Shown: positions 1 through 6,260 of the stretch, one piece after another
Layout of the letters: the number at the start of each line of letters is the position of its first letter
How positions within the stretch are numbered: position 1 is the first letter of the stretch
From: Planctomycetota bacterium
Lineage (GTDB): Bacteria > Planctomycetota > Phycisphaerae > Sedimentisphaerales > Anaerobacaceae
Length of the DNA stretch: 8,111 nucleotides
Direction of reading: 5' to 3'
Assembly (NCBI GenBank): GCA_022567055.1
Contig: JADFHU010000218.1
Location: 1 to 8,111 of the forward strand
The notes under the pieces: model-generated
Told to the model about the DNA's origin: nothing
The model's database searches: none
The model's input: the letters and a program-made list of their open reading frames with translations, nothing else
Position numbers and translations under genes: made by a program

Positions 1-15
1 ACCAAACAAGCCAGA

Positions 16-585
16 GTGAGTTTGCCGGGCGAGATGTACCGAAAAAGGGACCGGTGGTGGTGGAAAGTACGTCTGCCGGGAGAAAATCGCTTGCGTGCCA
101 GATCGCTGAGGCCGCTGGGGGCTAGCGCCGGGACCACCAGTCGGCGCGTGGCCGAGGAAGTCGCCTTGGCCATGTGGGAGGCCGCTTCGGTTGCAGAGTC
201 TCACGTCGAGTTCGCGCGCGCCCGGCAAGAGTCGGCCCACGCAAGGGCTGAGGCGCACTGTAGATTGCACCACCCCCGAGCCGCGCCCGACGTGGATGGC
301 GAGGAGGAAAACATCCAAACTCTAGCTGTCAACCCCTCCGAAATCCCCGATCTCACGGTTGATATCGACCTCACGGCCGGCGGCGGCGATCTGTTCACCC
401 TCGCGAATTGTCTCGTGGACGGCGCCGGCCGCGAGGCGCAAGATCAGGCCCGTTGCGACTGTTGTGAATCCACGGATTTTTACGCGGAATACCTACTGCT
501 AATCGACTCCGGACAGCAACTGTGTCCTCGCTGTCAGCGTGCCTTCCAGGAAAAGGTACAACAGAGCCTAGCAACCAGCGTCTAA
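16..585 (+). CDS. Hypothetical protein with basic N-terminus and C-terminal two-CxxC zinc ribbon
   Basis: I do not recognise a named family. The protein has 189 residues from a GTG at 16; an ATG at 34 (residue 7) is an alternative. The frame is open to the left edge, so the gene may start outside the window. Residues 7-45 are basic and aromatic (WWWKVRLPGE, many Arg), resembling the short DNA-binding heads of integrase-like proteins. Residues 44-85 are likely helical and Ala/Glu/Arg-rich, and 90-140 are acidic. The tail carries Cys147-x-x-Cys150 and Cys170-x-x-Cys173, a spacing fitting a zinc ribbon. I recall similar proteins from planctomycetes, but that is memory, not a search. A DNA- or RNA-binding role is inference. 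It converges on waaA and the last 18 bases of the two genes overlap (568-585). Confidence 0.7.
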   Translation: MSLPGEMYRKRDRWWWKVRLPGENRLRARSLRPLGASAGTTSRRVAEEVALAMWEAASVAESHVEFARARQESAHARAEAHCRLHHPRAAPDVDGEEENIQTLAVNPSEIPDLTVDIDLTAGGGDLFTLANCLVDGAGREAQDQARCDCCESTDFYAEYLLLIDSGQQLCPRCQRAFQEKVQQSLATSV

Positions 586-1866
586 AACCTTCAAGATCTG
601 GTGCAGGCAGCGTGCTGTTGCGCCTTGCTGCGAGCGGATCACCTCTTGACCCCGTTGGCCCATCCCCGCTGCATAGTCAGGGTCGAGCAGGCATCGAGTG
701 ACCGCAGCAGTGAGTTGGGCAGCATCCGTCACCTCGAGGGCGCCCTGCCCTTTCAGCAAGGCATCAACCGTCTGTCTAAAATTGAAGGTATGAGGCCCGA
801 AGAGCGTGGGCTTGCCCAACGCCGCGACCTCCATCATGTCCGAGCCTCCCATCGGCACCAGCGATCTGCCCACAAAAACGACGGTTGCCAATGAGTAGAA
901 TTTGCGCAGATCCCCCATCGTGTCTCCCAAGATGATGGCATCGGCTTGCCGATGGCGAGACAGAGTACCGCCTTTGAGCCGGCTGTAACGTACAAATGGC
1001 ATCCCCGTCCGATGGATCAGTTCCGCCACCAAGTCAAAACGCTCGGGTTTGCGTGGCACGATGACCAGGCGCAGCGTTTGAAATCGACTGTCTCGCCTAA
1101 TGTGCTCAAACGCCTCCAAGATCAAGACCTCTTCATCAACGCCGGTTCCCCCGGCCACCCAGACGGGGTGACCGTTTAGATCCAGACGTGCAGCGAGGCT
1201 GTCTGCACCCTCAATGTGAGCCCCGACTTGGGCCGTGTCGTATTTGAGCGAGCCCGTGGCGATGACCTTGTCGGCTGCGCATCCCAACTGGACGAAGCGT
1301 GCTGCGTACTCCTCAGTCTGCGCCAATACCAGATGGACACGGGAAAACATGGATTTGATCAAGGGTCGTACTCGCCTATAGGAGACGAAGCTCTTGTCAC
1401 TGATCCGTCCGTTCACGACCAAGACGGGCACTCGATGCTGATGGGCCGTCTTCATGAAGTTGGGCCAAATCTCCAACTCCATCAAGAGGCAGAGGCAAGG
1501 GCGTAGCTGCGCAAAGGCACGTTCCACAAAAGGAGAGAGATCGAAGGGAAAATAGGTCACCAGGTGTTGGTCGCCATAGAGGCTTTGAGCCCGGGCAAAG
1601 CCGGTGTCCGTCGTGGTGCTGACCACGAATTCGGCGTCCGGCAGCTTGGCGGCAAGTTCGGCCAGAATGCTCTGAGCGGCGTTGACCTCACCTACGCTCA
1701 CCGCGTGCAGCCAGAGACATCTCTTCTCAGGTGATCTCCTGACAATCCGGCCACAGCGCTGCGCCCAGCCCCGTCGATAGCGATTGTGCTTGAGGACGCG
1801 ATAGGCGATCAGCGGGCTCAAGGCTAGGGCGGCAGTCAGGTAAAGTGCGTCCAGAACGAGTTTCAT
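568..1866 (-). CDS. waaA: 3-deoxy-D-manno-octulosonic acid (Kdo) transferase WaaA/KdtA
   Basis: This glycosyltransferase (GT30 family) transfers Kdo from CMP-Kdo to the lipid A precursor at the inner membrane, the first core step of LPS synthesis. From the ATG at 1866 the protein has 432 residues, the usual size. An N-terminal hydrophobic anchor (LDALYLTAALALSPLIAY) is followed by the conserved YRRGWAQR stretch, then HAVSVGEVNAA, whose Glu is the family catalytic base. MELEIWPN matches the family METELWPN motif. GPHTFNF and GGSDMMEVAALGKP match the C-terminal CMP-Kdo site, with D and V where many proteobacterial enzymes have N and P. An upstream in-frame ATG at 1884 adds six residues (MLGDSW); I prefer 1866 because homologues begin just before the anchor, but neither start has a strong ribosome site. 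It has its own promoter and stops with TAG inside the convergent upstream gene. Confidence 0.95.
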   Translation of the reverse strand: MKLVLDALYLTAALALSPLIAYRVLKHNRYRRGWAQRCGRIVRRSPEKRCLWLHAVSVGEVNAAQSILAELAAKLPDAEFVVSTTTDTGFARAQSLYGDQHLVTYFPFDLSPFVERAFAQLRPCLCLLMELEIWPNFMKTAHQHRVPVLVVNGRISDKSFVSYRRVRPLIKSMFSRVHLVLAQTEEYAARFVQLGCAADKVIATGSLKYDTAQVGAHIEGADSLAARLDLNGHPVWVAGGTGVDEEVLILEAFEHIRRDSRFQTLRLVIVPRKPERFDLVAELIHRTGMPFVRYSRLKGGTLSRHRQADAIILGDTMGDLRKFYSLATVVFVGRSLVPMGGSDMMEVAALGKPTLFGPHTFNFRQTVDALLKGQGALEVTDAAQLTAAVTRCLLDPDYAAGMGQRGQEVIRSQQGATARCLHQILKVLDAGC

Positions 1867-1914
1867 CCACGAGTCCCCAAGCATAGGTCCGAAGGGTCTG
1901 ATGCTTGCCCCGTC

Positions 1915-1943
1915 ATTCTATGGGCTGGCAAGGGGGGTGTCAA
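1915..1943 (-). promoter_or_regulatory. Sigma70-type promoter for waaA
   Basis: Read on the minus strand, TTGACA (1943-1938) is followed after exactly 17 bases by TAGAAT (1920-1915). The predicted start of transcription is near 1908, giving a leader of about 24-42 bases before the two candidate waaA starts. The near-consensus match and ideal spacing make this one of the best promoters in the window. It suggests waaA is transcribed separately from the protease-like gene upstream. Confidence 0.7.
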
Positions 1944-1974
1944 ACCGATGACAGAGGGCGGAGGACCGAATACC

Positions 1975-1995
1975 GACTACTGACTACTGACTGAT
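1975..1995. repeat. Seven-base tandem repeat, three copies (GACTACT)
   Basis: Two exact copies of GACTACT (1975-1981 and 1982-1988) are followed by a third with two changes (GACTGAT, 1989-1995). The repeat encodes the last residues (SVSSQ) and the TAG stop of the aspartyl protease-like protein on the minus strand. A change in copy number would shift the frame and alter the C-terminus. Confidence 0.6.
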
Positions 1996-3491
1996 TCCCG
2001 ATCAATGGGCTCGAATTCCAATGCGGGGTCCTCACCGGGGAGCAGCCCGCCCCCCTTGAGGATGAGGTTGAAGTCGTTGAAGAGATTCATGCCGATGATG
2101 CCATCAAGCGTGCCCCCTTCCGAAGAGCCGATATCGATGAGGACCACGGGGACATTGGTCGCGCGGAGCCAGTCTCCCAGGGCCGGGATGTCCAGGGAAT
2201 CAAGATGAAATCCGGGGTACATCGCGACGGTGCAAGTGACATCTTCGATTTCCACTTCAAATTCCGCCTCCAGGGGATTCAGTCGCAGGCGTGCAGCAAT
2301 GCGTGAACCGACCACGGTGACCTGAGCGCCCGTGTCGATCATGAATCGGGTACGGTCTAGTGCGGTGGACCCTTCATCCCGTAGGTCAACGCTGTGGACA
2401 AAGAACAGGCTCTGGCTGCTGTTGCCGATAATCACCGAGGGTATGGAAGGTGGGAAATCGGAGCCTCCGCCACCGAATCCGCCCAGGATGTCATCCAGAT
2501 CTCCCAGGTCGCCGCCGAGACCGCCGAGTCCAAAATCCACGGTAGGGATGTACTGCACGCTGATGCCGCCCAGGGGGCGCAGTTCCAGCGGGATGCTGTA
2601 AGCGAAGCTCGGTGTTTCGGGATCGCCGTGATCGTAGAGGATGATGTCGGGTGTGGAGTATTCAATCCCATCGCGCGTGATCGTCAAGGGCCGGTCGTTG
2701 TAGATCACGGTGGTATAGTAGGCACCGAAAGGGGCGCCGATCGCGGTCGGCAGATCGCAACGACCGACGGGCCTCTGTCCGACCGCAATCGCGACATTGC
2801 TCTGGCCCTTCATGCTCGACGAGTCCAGTTTCAGTGTTTCCGGATCCACGGCACCGAGGCCATCTATGAATAGCCCCAGCGGATAGCTGACTGACGTGTC
2901 CACCGAACTCGTCGCGCCCGCGAGGGTGATTTCATTGCCGGTCACCATGCCGTTGCTGTACAACCCCGCCCGCTGGGCCGCCTCATACCCCATCAGGTGG
3001 ACACCCGCACCCGTGTCGAAGATGCCGATGGCATAGTCTTCACTGGGTGTCACGCCGGTTGGGTAACGTCCCACCAGCGACCGCTCGGGGACGGCTTCGA
3101 AGTCCAAATCAGCGGAACGTTCCTGGGTGATGGAGACTGCCACCCAGGGCACAAAGCCTTCTACTGGGGGCGAATTTACGTCGAGTGTCCGCACGGAGAC
3201 ACGTGCATCCGAGGTCGTTACAGCCCGCGAATCCGCGGCGGACCTTTCCTCGGCCTTTGCCCGGCGGTTCGCCTCATGTCCCAGTTTCCGGCGAACGCTC
3301 GAACGCCTGACAGGCTCTCTGTCCCTGGGATAGTGGATCGCTTTGATGCGCAGACCGCGACCCGCATGCCATTCCACCTCCCTTCGTTGCCAGTCTCGTT
3401 CCCTGGCCTCGGACAGCGCGGACAGGAGCAGGACACCCATCAAGGCGAGCAGAGAGAGGGACGTCCATCGAGTGGGTCGGTATCGTCTCAT
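1977..3491 (-). CDS. Secreted two-domain aspartyl protease-like protein
   Basis: From the ATG at 3491 the protein has 504 residues; an ATG at 3509 would add six. I chose 3491 because AAGGA lies 7 bases upstream of it, while the -10 box puts the transcript start only a few bases before 3509. The N-terminus is a signal peptide (RRYRPTRW, then a Leu-rich core to about residue 27). A basic linker follows. Two DTG motifs are visible, IFDTGAGVHLMG (about residue 159) and MIDTGAQVTVVG (about 386), then LDGIIGMNLF (about 462), the hydrophobic-hydrophobic-Gly element that pairs with DTG in retropepsin-like folds. A Gly/Asp-rich linker (about 320-343) separates the lobes. The layout suggests a pepsin-like bilobed enzyme acting outside the cytoplasm; activity and substrate are unknown. 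I see no membrane anchor or sorting tail at the C-terminus. Confidence 0.8.
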   Translation of the reverse strand: MRRYRPTRWTSLSLLALMGVLLLSALSEARERDWQRREVEWHAGRGLRIKAIHYPRDREPVRRSSVRRKLGHEANRRAKAEERSAADSRAVTTSDARVSVRTLDVNSPPVEGFVPWVAVSITQERSADLDFEAVPERSLVGRYPTGVTPSEDYAIGIFDTGAGVHLMGYEAAQRAGLYSNGMVTGNEITLAGATSSVDTSVSYPLGLFIDGLGAVDPETLKLDSSSMKGQSNVAIAVGQRPVGRCDLPTAIGAPFGAYYTTVIYNDRPLTITRDGIEYSTPDIILYDHGDPETPSFAYSIPLELRPLGGISVQYIPTVDFGLGGLGGDLGDLDDILGGFGGGGSDFPPSIPSVIIGNSSQSLFFVHSVDLRDEGSTALDRTRFMIDTGAQVTVVGSRIAARLRLNPLEAEFEVEIEDVTCTVAMYPGFHLDSLDIPALGDWLRATNVPVVLIDIGSSEGGTLDGIIGMNLFNDFNLILKGGGLLPGEDPALEFEPIDRESVSSQ

Positions 3492-3520
3492 GAGTTTGTC
3501 CTTTTCCATATTAAGAACCC

Positions 3521-3526
3521 ATTATA
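3521..3526 (-). promoter_or_regulatory. Consensus -10 box for the aspartyl protease-like gene
   Basis: A perfect TATAAT (3526-3521, minus strand) lies 11 bases before the ATG at 3509 and 29 before the ATG at 3491. The only -35-like sequence, TTGACC, is 21 bases upstream, which is longer than normal. The position implies transcription starts around 3514, which favours the 3491 start preceded by AAGGA. Confidence 0.5.
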
Positions 3527-3710
3527 GCACGGCAGGCCCGCCCCAGCGGTCAAAAAAACGCGTCGGCTTAAGTCGTCTGCCATACCATAGTGCCGTGAAT
3601 GGGCCCGTTGTAACGAAACGCTTCGAATCATTAGGTCTTTCTTTCCGGCAGCTCTGGCGGAGAAAGGGGAGGGCAAGGAGTCCCCGGCGCCGTGCGTCTC
3701 TCTTCAAGTC

Positions 3711-3738
3711 TTGACTTGTGGGACGGTGTCCCTATGAT
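3711..3738 (+). promoter_or_regulatory. Promoter for tRNA-Arg
   Basis: TTGACT (3711-3716) and TATGAT (3733-3738) are separated by 16 bases. The expected transcription start near 3745 lies only about 6 bases before the mature tRNA 5' end, a usual arrangement for a single tRNA gene. Confidence 0.65.
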
Positions 3739-3750
3739 GATTGGGGATAT

Positions 3751-3824
<74 letters not shown>

Positions 3825-3879
3825 GTGAGAGGTAAGGAACTTTACAATCCGAGTAAATCGTCCTAGTATCGGTCGCACC

Positions 3880-4191
3880 ATGGGCCGGCAAGAACGAATA
3901 AACTTGGACAAAGAGAAGATTTGAGCCTTCTGCGAGGAGAATGGGATACAGCGTCTCTCTTTGTTTGGCTTCGTGCTGACCGATCGGTTTGGCCCCGAGA
4001 GCGACATCGACGTGTTAATCGACTTTCTGCCCGGCTGTGTCCCAGGTTTCTTTCGACTCGCAGCCATGGAGGCCGATCTGGCCCAATTGTTTGGCAAGGC
4101 CAAGGTGGACCTGCGTACGCCCCAGGATCTGAGCCGCCATTTTCGAGACCAGGTCTTGGCCACTGCGGAGGTGCAGTATGCACGTGGATGA
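3880..4191 (+). pseudogene. Broken MntA-type minimal nucleotidyltransferase (antitoxin of a HEPN/MNT pair)
   Basis: Reading from the ATG at 3880 gives a family-like start (RINLDKEKI), then a TGA at 3922-3924, then the same frame continues without gap (AFCEENGIQRLSLFG) to a TGA ending at 4191. About 103 codons is the normal size for these small nucleotidyltransferases, which AMPylate and silence a HEPN RNase toxin. The metal-binding ESDIDVLIDF is present, and the C-terminal VDLRTPQDLS and AEVQYA regions fit. Two lesions are visible: the internal stop, and Phe where the GSx10DxD motif needs Ser (GFVLTDRFGPESDID). A TCC-to-TTC change would explain the Phe, and the stop could be a CGA-to-TGA change; both would be C-to-T. 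No ribosome site precedes the ATG. An internal methionine (4066) could not yield a functional domain. Confidence 0.8.
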
Positions 4192-4315
4192 TGTCACCTT
4201 CTTCCTATCCGATCGTGTGAATCTACCGACGTCTTGTACCCAGCCTGCAATTCGGTTTGCTGCAAACGCTATCAAACTTCTGTCGCTTCGTCATCAACGT
4301 TGTCCTCCATGGTGA
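4178..4315 (+). pseudogene. Stub of a HEPN-domain (HepT-like) toxin gene
   Basis: An ATG at 4178 overlaps the end of the nucleotidyltransferase frame by 14 bases, the usual coupling in MNT/HEPN pairs, and the first residues (MHVDDVTFFL) fit the start of such proteins. After about residue 10 I see no HEPN features: the RxxxxH catalytic motif and the normal length of about 110 residues are missing, and the frame stops at 4315 after 45 residues. The rest was probably replaced by unrelated DNA around 4210-4270. The call rests mainly on position and the first five residues. Confidence 0.4.
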
Positions 4316-4406
4316 GGGCTAGGGGCCGCTTGTCAGGGCTGCTGGTCCAAAATACCGAGTTTGAGGGCGAGCCAAACATTTTCGGCGTCCTTTCAGGCGG
4401 CCCCAT
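4272..4406 (-). CDS. Small hypothetical protein (44 aa) coupled to the recombinase gene
   Basis: The ATG at 4406-4404 shares a base with the TAA stop of the recombinase (TAATG), a classic layout for translational coupling. The 44 residues run to a TGA at 4272. The composition is protein-like: a Pro/Ser-rich first half (PPERTPKMFG, SVFWTSSPDK) and an acidic end (TMEDNVDDEATEV). I do not recognise a family. Its left end reaches the junction with the HepT stub, so it may be cut short. It could also be chance reading of spacer DNA. Confidence 0.35.
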   Translation of the reverse strand: MGPPERTPKMFGSPSNSVFWTSSPDKRPLALTMEDNVDDEATEV

Positions 4407-4723
4407 TAATCGTAGAGCCCATTGACCCCTTCCTGCATATCTTCGAAGGCGATATCTGCATACATGTTGGCAGTCGTAGCAGGAGAGGCATGGCCCAGTT
4501 GCTTTTGTACCTGTCTGAGGTTACCGGTTTTCTTCAGGAGATGGGTAGCGAGTGTATGCCTTGCGCTATGTATGGACAGCTCCTCAGACAGCCCTGCCCG
4601 TCTGATAGCTCCTTTCCACATCTGCTGCAAACCCCGAGAGGTCGCTGGCCCTCTTTGGCCCACAAACAGCGGCCCTTTTTTCCTGCCGGTCCATTCCAGA
4701 TATTCCCGAAGGTGTTGAACAAG
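4406..4723 (-). pseudogene. C-terminal fragment of a tyrosine recombinase/phage-type integrase
   Basis: Family-like sequence begins at 4723 (LVQHLREYLEW) and runs about 105 residues to a TAA at 4406. The catalytic C-terminal half is intact: HSARHT (His and Arg of the HxxR box), LGHASPATT (the LGH histidine), and NMYADI with the nucleophilic Tyr. The N-terminal DNA-binding domain and the first catalytic Arg are missing. The frame is closed by a TAG at 4750-4748, and the first standard start is a GTG at 4663 inside the domain. It should therefore be inactive. It would have come with an integrative element, consistent with the nearby tRNA-Arg and the broken genes around it. A MerR- or Xer-specific role cannot be read from what remains. 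Confidence 0.85.
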
Positions 4724-4742
4724 TAATAATATACTGTAAATT

Positions 4743-4958
4743 GTGGGCTATGACTCGGGGGTCTGTCTGTCCGGGAAGGTTGGCACGGGAAAACAGCAAG
4801 TTAAATGGGCTTCGCGCCGGCTGCCTGACGGAATCTATTACAGAGTCCTTCCATATGGCGTGAAAGCCCTTACATTTCAGAGGCTTGTCAGACTATCGAT
4901 ATCCGATACCGAGCTCGACGACAGACACAGAAACCATGCCAAGAATTCCGATTTCTGA
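4743..4958 (+). pseudogene. Possible tail of a FlgD/T9SS-like C-terminal sorting domain protein
   Basis: The plus-strand frame after a TAA near 4737 reads 71 residues from a GTG. Its middle part (SGKVGTGKQQVKWASRRLPDGIYYRVL, here split as SGKVGTGKQQ, VKWASRRLPDG and IYYRVL) and then LTFQRLVRL resembles the last strands of FlgD-like Ig or sorting domains, whose typical pattern is GxxxVxWdGr-lpsGiYfyrL followed by tkkmvLl. Those domains end large secreted proteins. No upstream part of such a protein is present, and the fragment abuts the recombinase remnant at about 4723-4743. The resemblance is by eye and could be fortuitous. Confidence 0.35.
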
Positions 4959-5208
4959 GCATAGTCGCTCTGTCTCTCCACCCTTGAACTTGGCCCAAAA
5001 ATGGCGATTTTTCACCATCGGATTCTAATGAACTACGCGAGTGACAGCCATTCTAACAAGAAAACGTGCGTCGGAGATTACCTGTTTTACAGTGGTCTTG
5101 TTTTGTCTTGACAAGCACGCATCGTCCGGACAGCCTATGAAGTCTGAAGCTCACAGGCAAACACGTTCAGCCGCGTGGGCCATAGCCCCTTAGCGTAGAA
5201 GGAGTTAG
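4959..5208. other. Gene-free stretch, nothing recognised
   Basis: No frame on either strand has family-like content. A small AT-only inverted repeat (AAAAAT at 4997-5002, ATTTTT at 5007-5012) is too weak to call a terminator. A TTGACA at 5108-5113 lacks a matching -10 box. The base composition is intermediate between the GC-rich left part and the AT-richer right part. Confidence 0.5.
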
Positions 5209-5300
5209 GTGGACACGATTTTTGCACCCCACGCCATAGATGCTGATTTTGCACCAATTGAGCCTGAGTGAACCCCCATTTTGAGCTGAATAGTGGCATT
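5209..5300. mobile_element. Possible remnant of an IS21-like element end
   Basis: Two near-identical blocks, GATTTTTGCACC (5217-5228) and GATTTTGCACC (5245-5255), are spaced 28 bases apart; the first follows GTGGACAC and the second is followed by a G/A/C-rich stretch to about 5285. Directly repeated blocks near the termini are a feature of IS21-family elements, and GTGGACACGATTTTGCACC-like ends are what I remember from some of them. No transposase gene (istA/istB) is present, so at most an end fragment survives. Confidence 0.3.
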
Positions 5301-5351
5301 TTATAGAAGTATTTGGAGCGTATCGGATTCAATGATTGACCTAATCAACCC

Positions 5352-5831
5352 CTACTCGGGATGTTCGCCAACCTGAGTTGTAAGATAGTTCTCAATCCCC
5401 ATTTTGTCTATAAGATCTAGCTGGGATTCGAGCCAATCCACGTGCTCTTCGGATTCAACCAGGAGCGTTTCAAGCAATTCGCGACTTCCTCCGTCATTCT
5501 CTTCCAAGCAAATTGCGATGGCCTGGTTGTAAGTGTTGACCCCTTTTAGTTCAAGCCGAAGGTCATTCTCGAATTGCTGCTTCACCTGTGAGCCAACATG
5601 GATCTCATCATATCGTGCAATCGCAGGAATTCCTTCCAGAAAAATGATCCGGTCGATCAGCATTTCCGCATGTTTCATCTCACCCATTGATTCCTGGTGA
5701 TGTTTTTTTGCAAGCCGGCTTAATCCCCAATTTTGGCACATTTTTGACTGCACGAAATACTGGTTAATGGCCGTTAGCTCGATGGTTAGACCGCCGTTGA
5801 GCGCCTCGATTACGTTTTGATTACCTTTCAT
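5352..5831 (-). CDS. bfr: Bacterioferritin
   Basis: A haem-containing ferritin that assembles as a 24-mer, oxidises Fe(II) at a di-iron centre and stores it as mineral in the cytoplasm. The 159 residues match the family length, and the start MKGNQNVIEALN aligns with MKGD-type starts. AGGA lies 6 bases before the ATG. Visible ligands are Glu18 (ELTAINQYF), Glu51 and His54 (EMKHAE), Glu94 (LELKGV) and His130 (EEHVDWLE); Met52, which binds haem between subunits, is present. The usual Glu127 appears to be Ser (VESEEH), so the second ExxH is lost in the simplest alignment, with Glu126 and Glu128 either side. No bacterioferritin-associated ferredoxin gene is adjacent. The gene is AT-richer than waaA (one sampled line 45% GC) and stands alone with its own promoter. 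Confidence 0.96.
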   Translation of the reverse strand: MKGNQNVIEALNGGLTIELTAINQYFVQSKMCQNWGLSRLAKKHHQESMGEMKHAEMLIDRIIFLEGIPAIARYDEIHVGSQVKQQFENDLRLELKGVNTYNQAIAICLEENDGGSRELLETLLVESEEHVDWLESQLDLIDKMGIENYLTTQVGEHPE

Positions 5832-6212
5832 GGATCATCCTAAAAATTGTTCGTCATATTGGTGGGCCGTTTATTCTACCAGGGACTGGGTCAAAAAAGG
5901 ACTAGACCAAACGAACCTTTACTAAAGGGGATATTACTTTGGAACTTGCTGTTGTCAATATTACTTATCAATAATCTGAAATCAATGCTGCCCAGGTAAG
6001 CAAACACCCTTTTTGCTAGAGGCTAATTAAAGGGGTTTAGCGGCTTAGCTAATTCTACTAAATCTTAGCCAGATTCCGATTCAGATTTCAAGCTTTGAGA
6101 ACCAGAAAAATTCCAAAAGCGTCCTGGAAATTTACCGATTGATCATACCAAATAACTCGTAGCTGCGTTTAATATATAGAGTTTTGTGGCGAACATTCTA
6201 TTCTTCCTAAGG
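5832..6212. other. AT-rich intergenic region upstream of bfr
   Basis: This 381-base stretch (one sampled line 40% GC) has no family-like reading frame. It holds the predicted bfr promoter, a TTTTTTGACC block (minus strand, around 5887-5896) also seen upstream of the aspartyl protease-like gene, and no sign of the missing part of the cytidylyltransferase gene to its right. Confidence 0.5.
5931..5958 (-). promoter_or_regulatory. Predicted promoter for bfr
   Basis: On the minus strand TTGACA (5958-5953) is followed after 16 bases by TAATAT (5936-5931). The start would be near 5924, leaving a leader of roughly 90 bases. Immediately upstream of the -35 box, 5960-5975 forms an imperfect AT-rich dyad (ATTACTTA/TCAATAAT) that could be an operator; it matches the Fur consensus only partly, so I do not call it a Fur box. 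Confidence 0.5.
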
Positions 6213-6260
6213 ATTAAGAGGCCAAGTGCCAGCGTCCGCGGGCCACTTGGCCATTAAGAG
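6213..6260. repeat. Inverted repeat flanked by 8-bp direct repeats at a gene breakpoint
   Basis: The arms GGCCAAGTG (6220-6228) and CACTTGGCC (6244-6252) are a perfect 9-bp inverted repeat around a 15-base GC-rich loop. ATTAAGAG occurs on both sides (6213-6220 and 6253-6260), overlapping the left arm by one base. The unit lies exactly where the cytidylyltransferase gene loses its family sequence (about 6264). It could be a tiny mobile or recombination remnant, or the scar of a deletion. Confidence 0.6.

Noticed and set aside
3922..3924. TGA in the nucleotidyltransferase as selenocysteine or a reassigned codon
   Set aside because: The position is not catalytic, no SECIS-like hairpin with the usual apical loop is visible just downstream, and the complete genes contain no in-frame TGA. 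The four intact minus-strand genes do all end in TAG, but four stops are too few to argue for a different code.
4255..4267. Palindrome GTTTGC-T-GCAAAC, related to the CGTTTGCA/TGCAAACG stem at 7855-7895
   Set aside because: The shared core is only 6-8 bases and the surroundings differ, so a common origin cannot be argued from this window.
4997..5012. AAAAAT/ATTTTT stem as a terminator
   Set aside because: The stem has six A-T pairs only and no neighbouring gene ends there.
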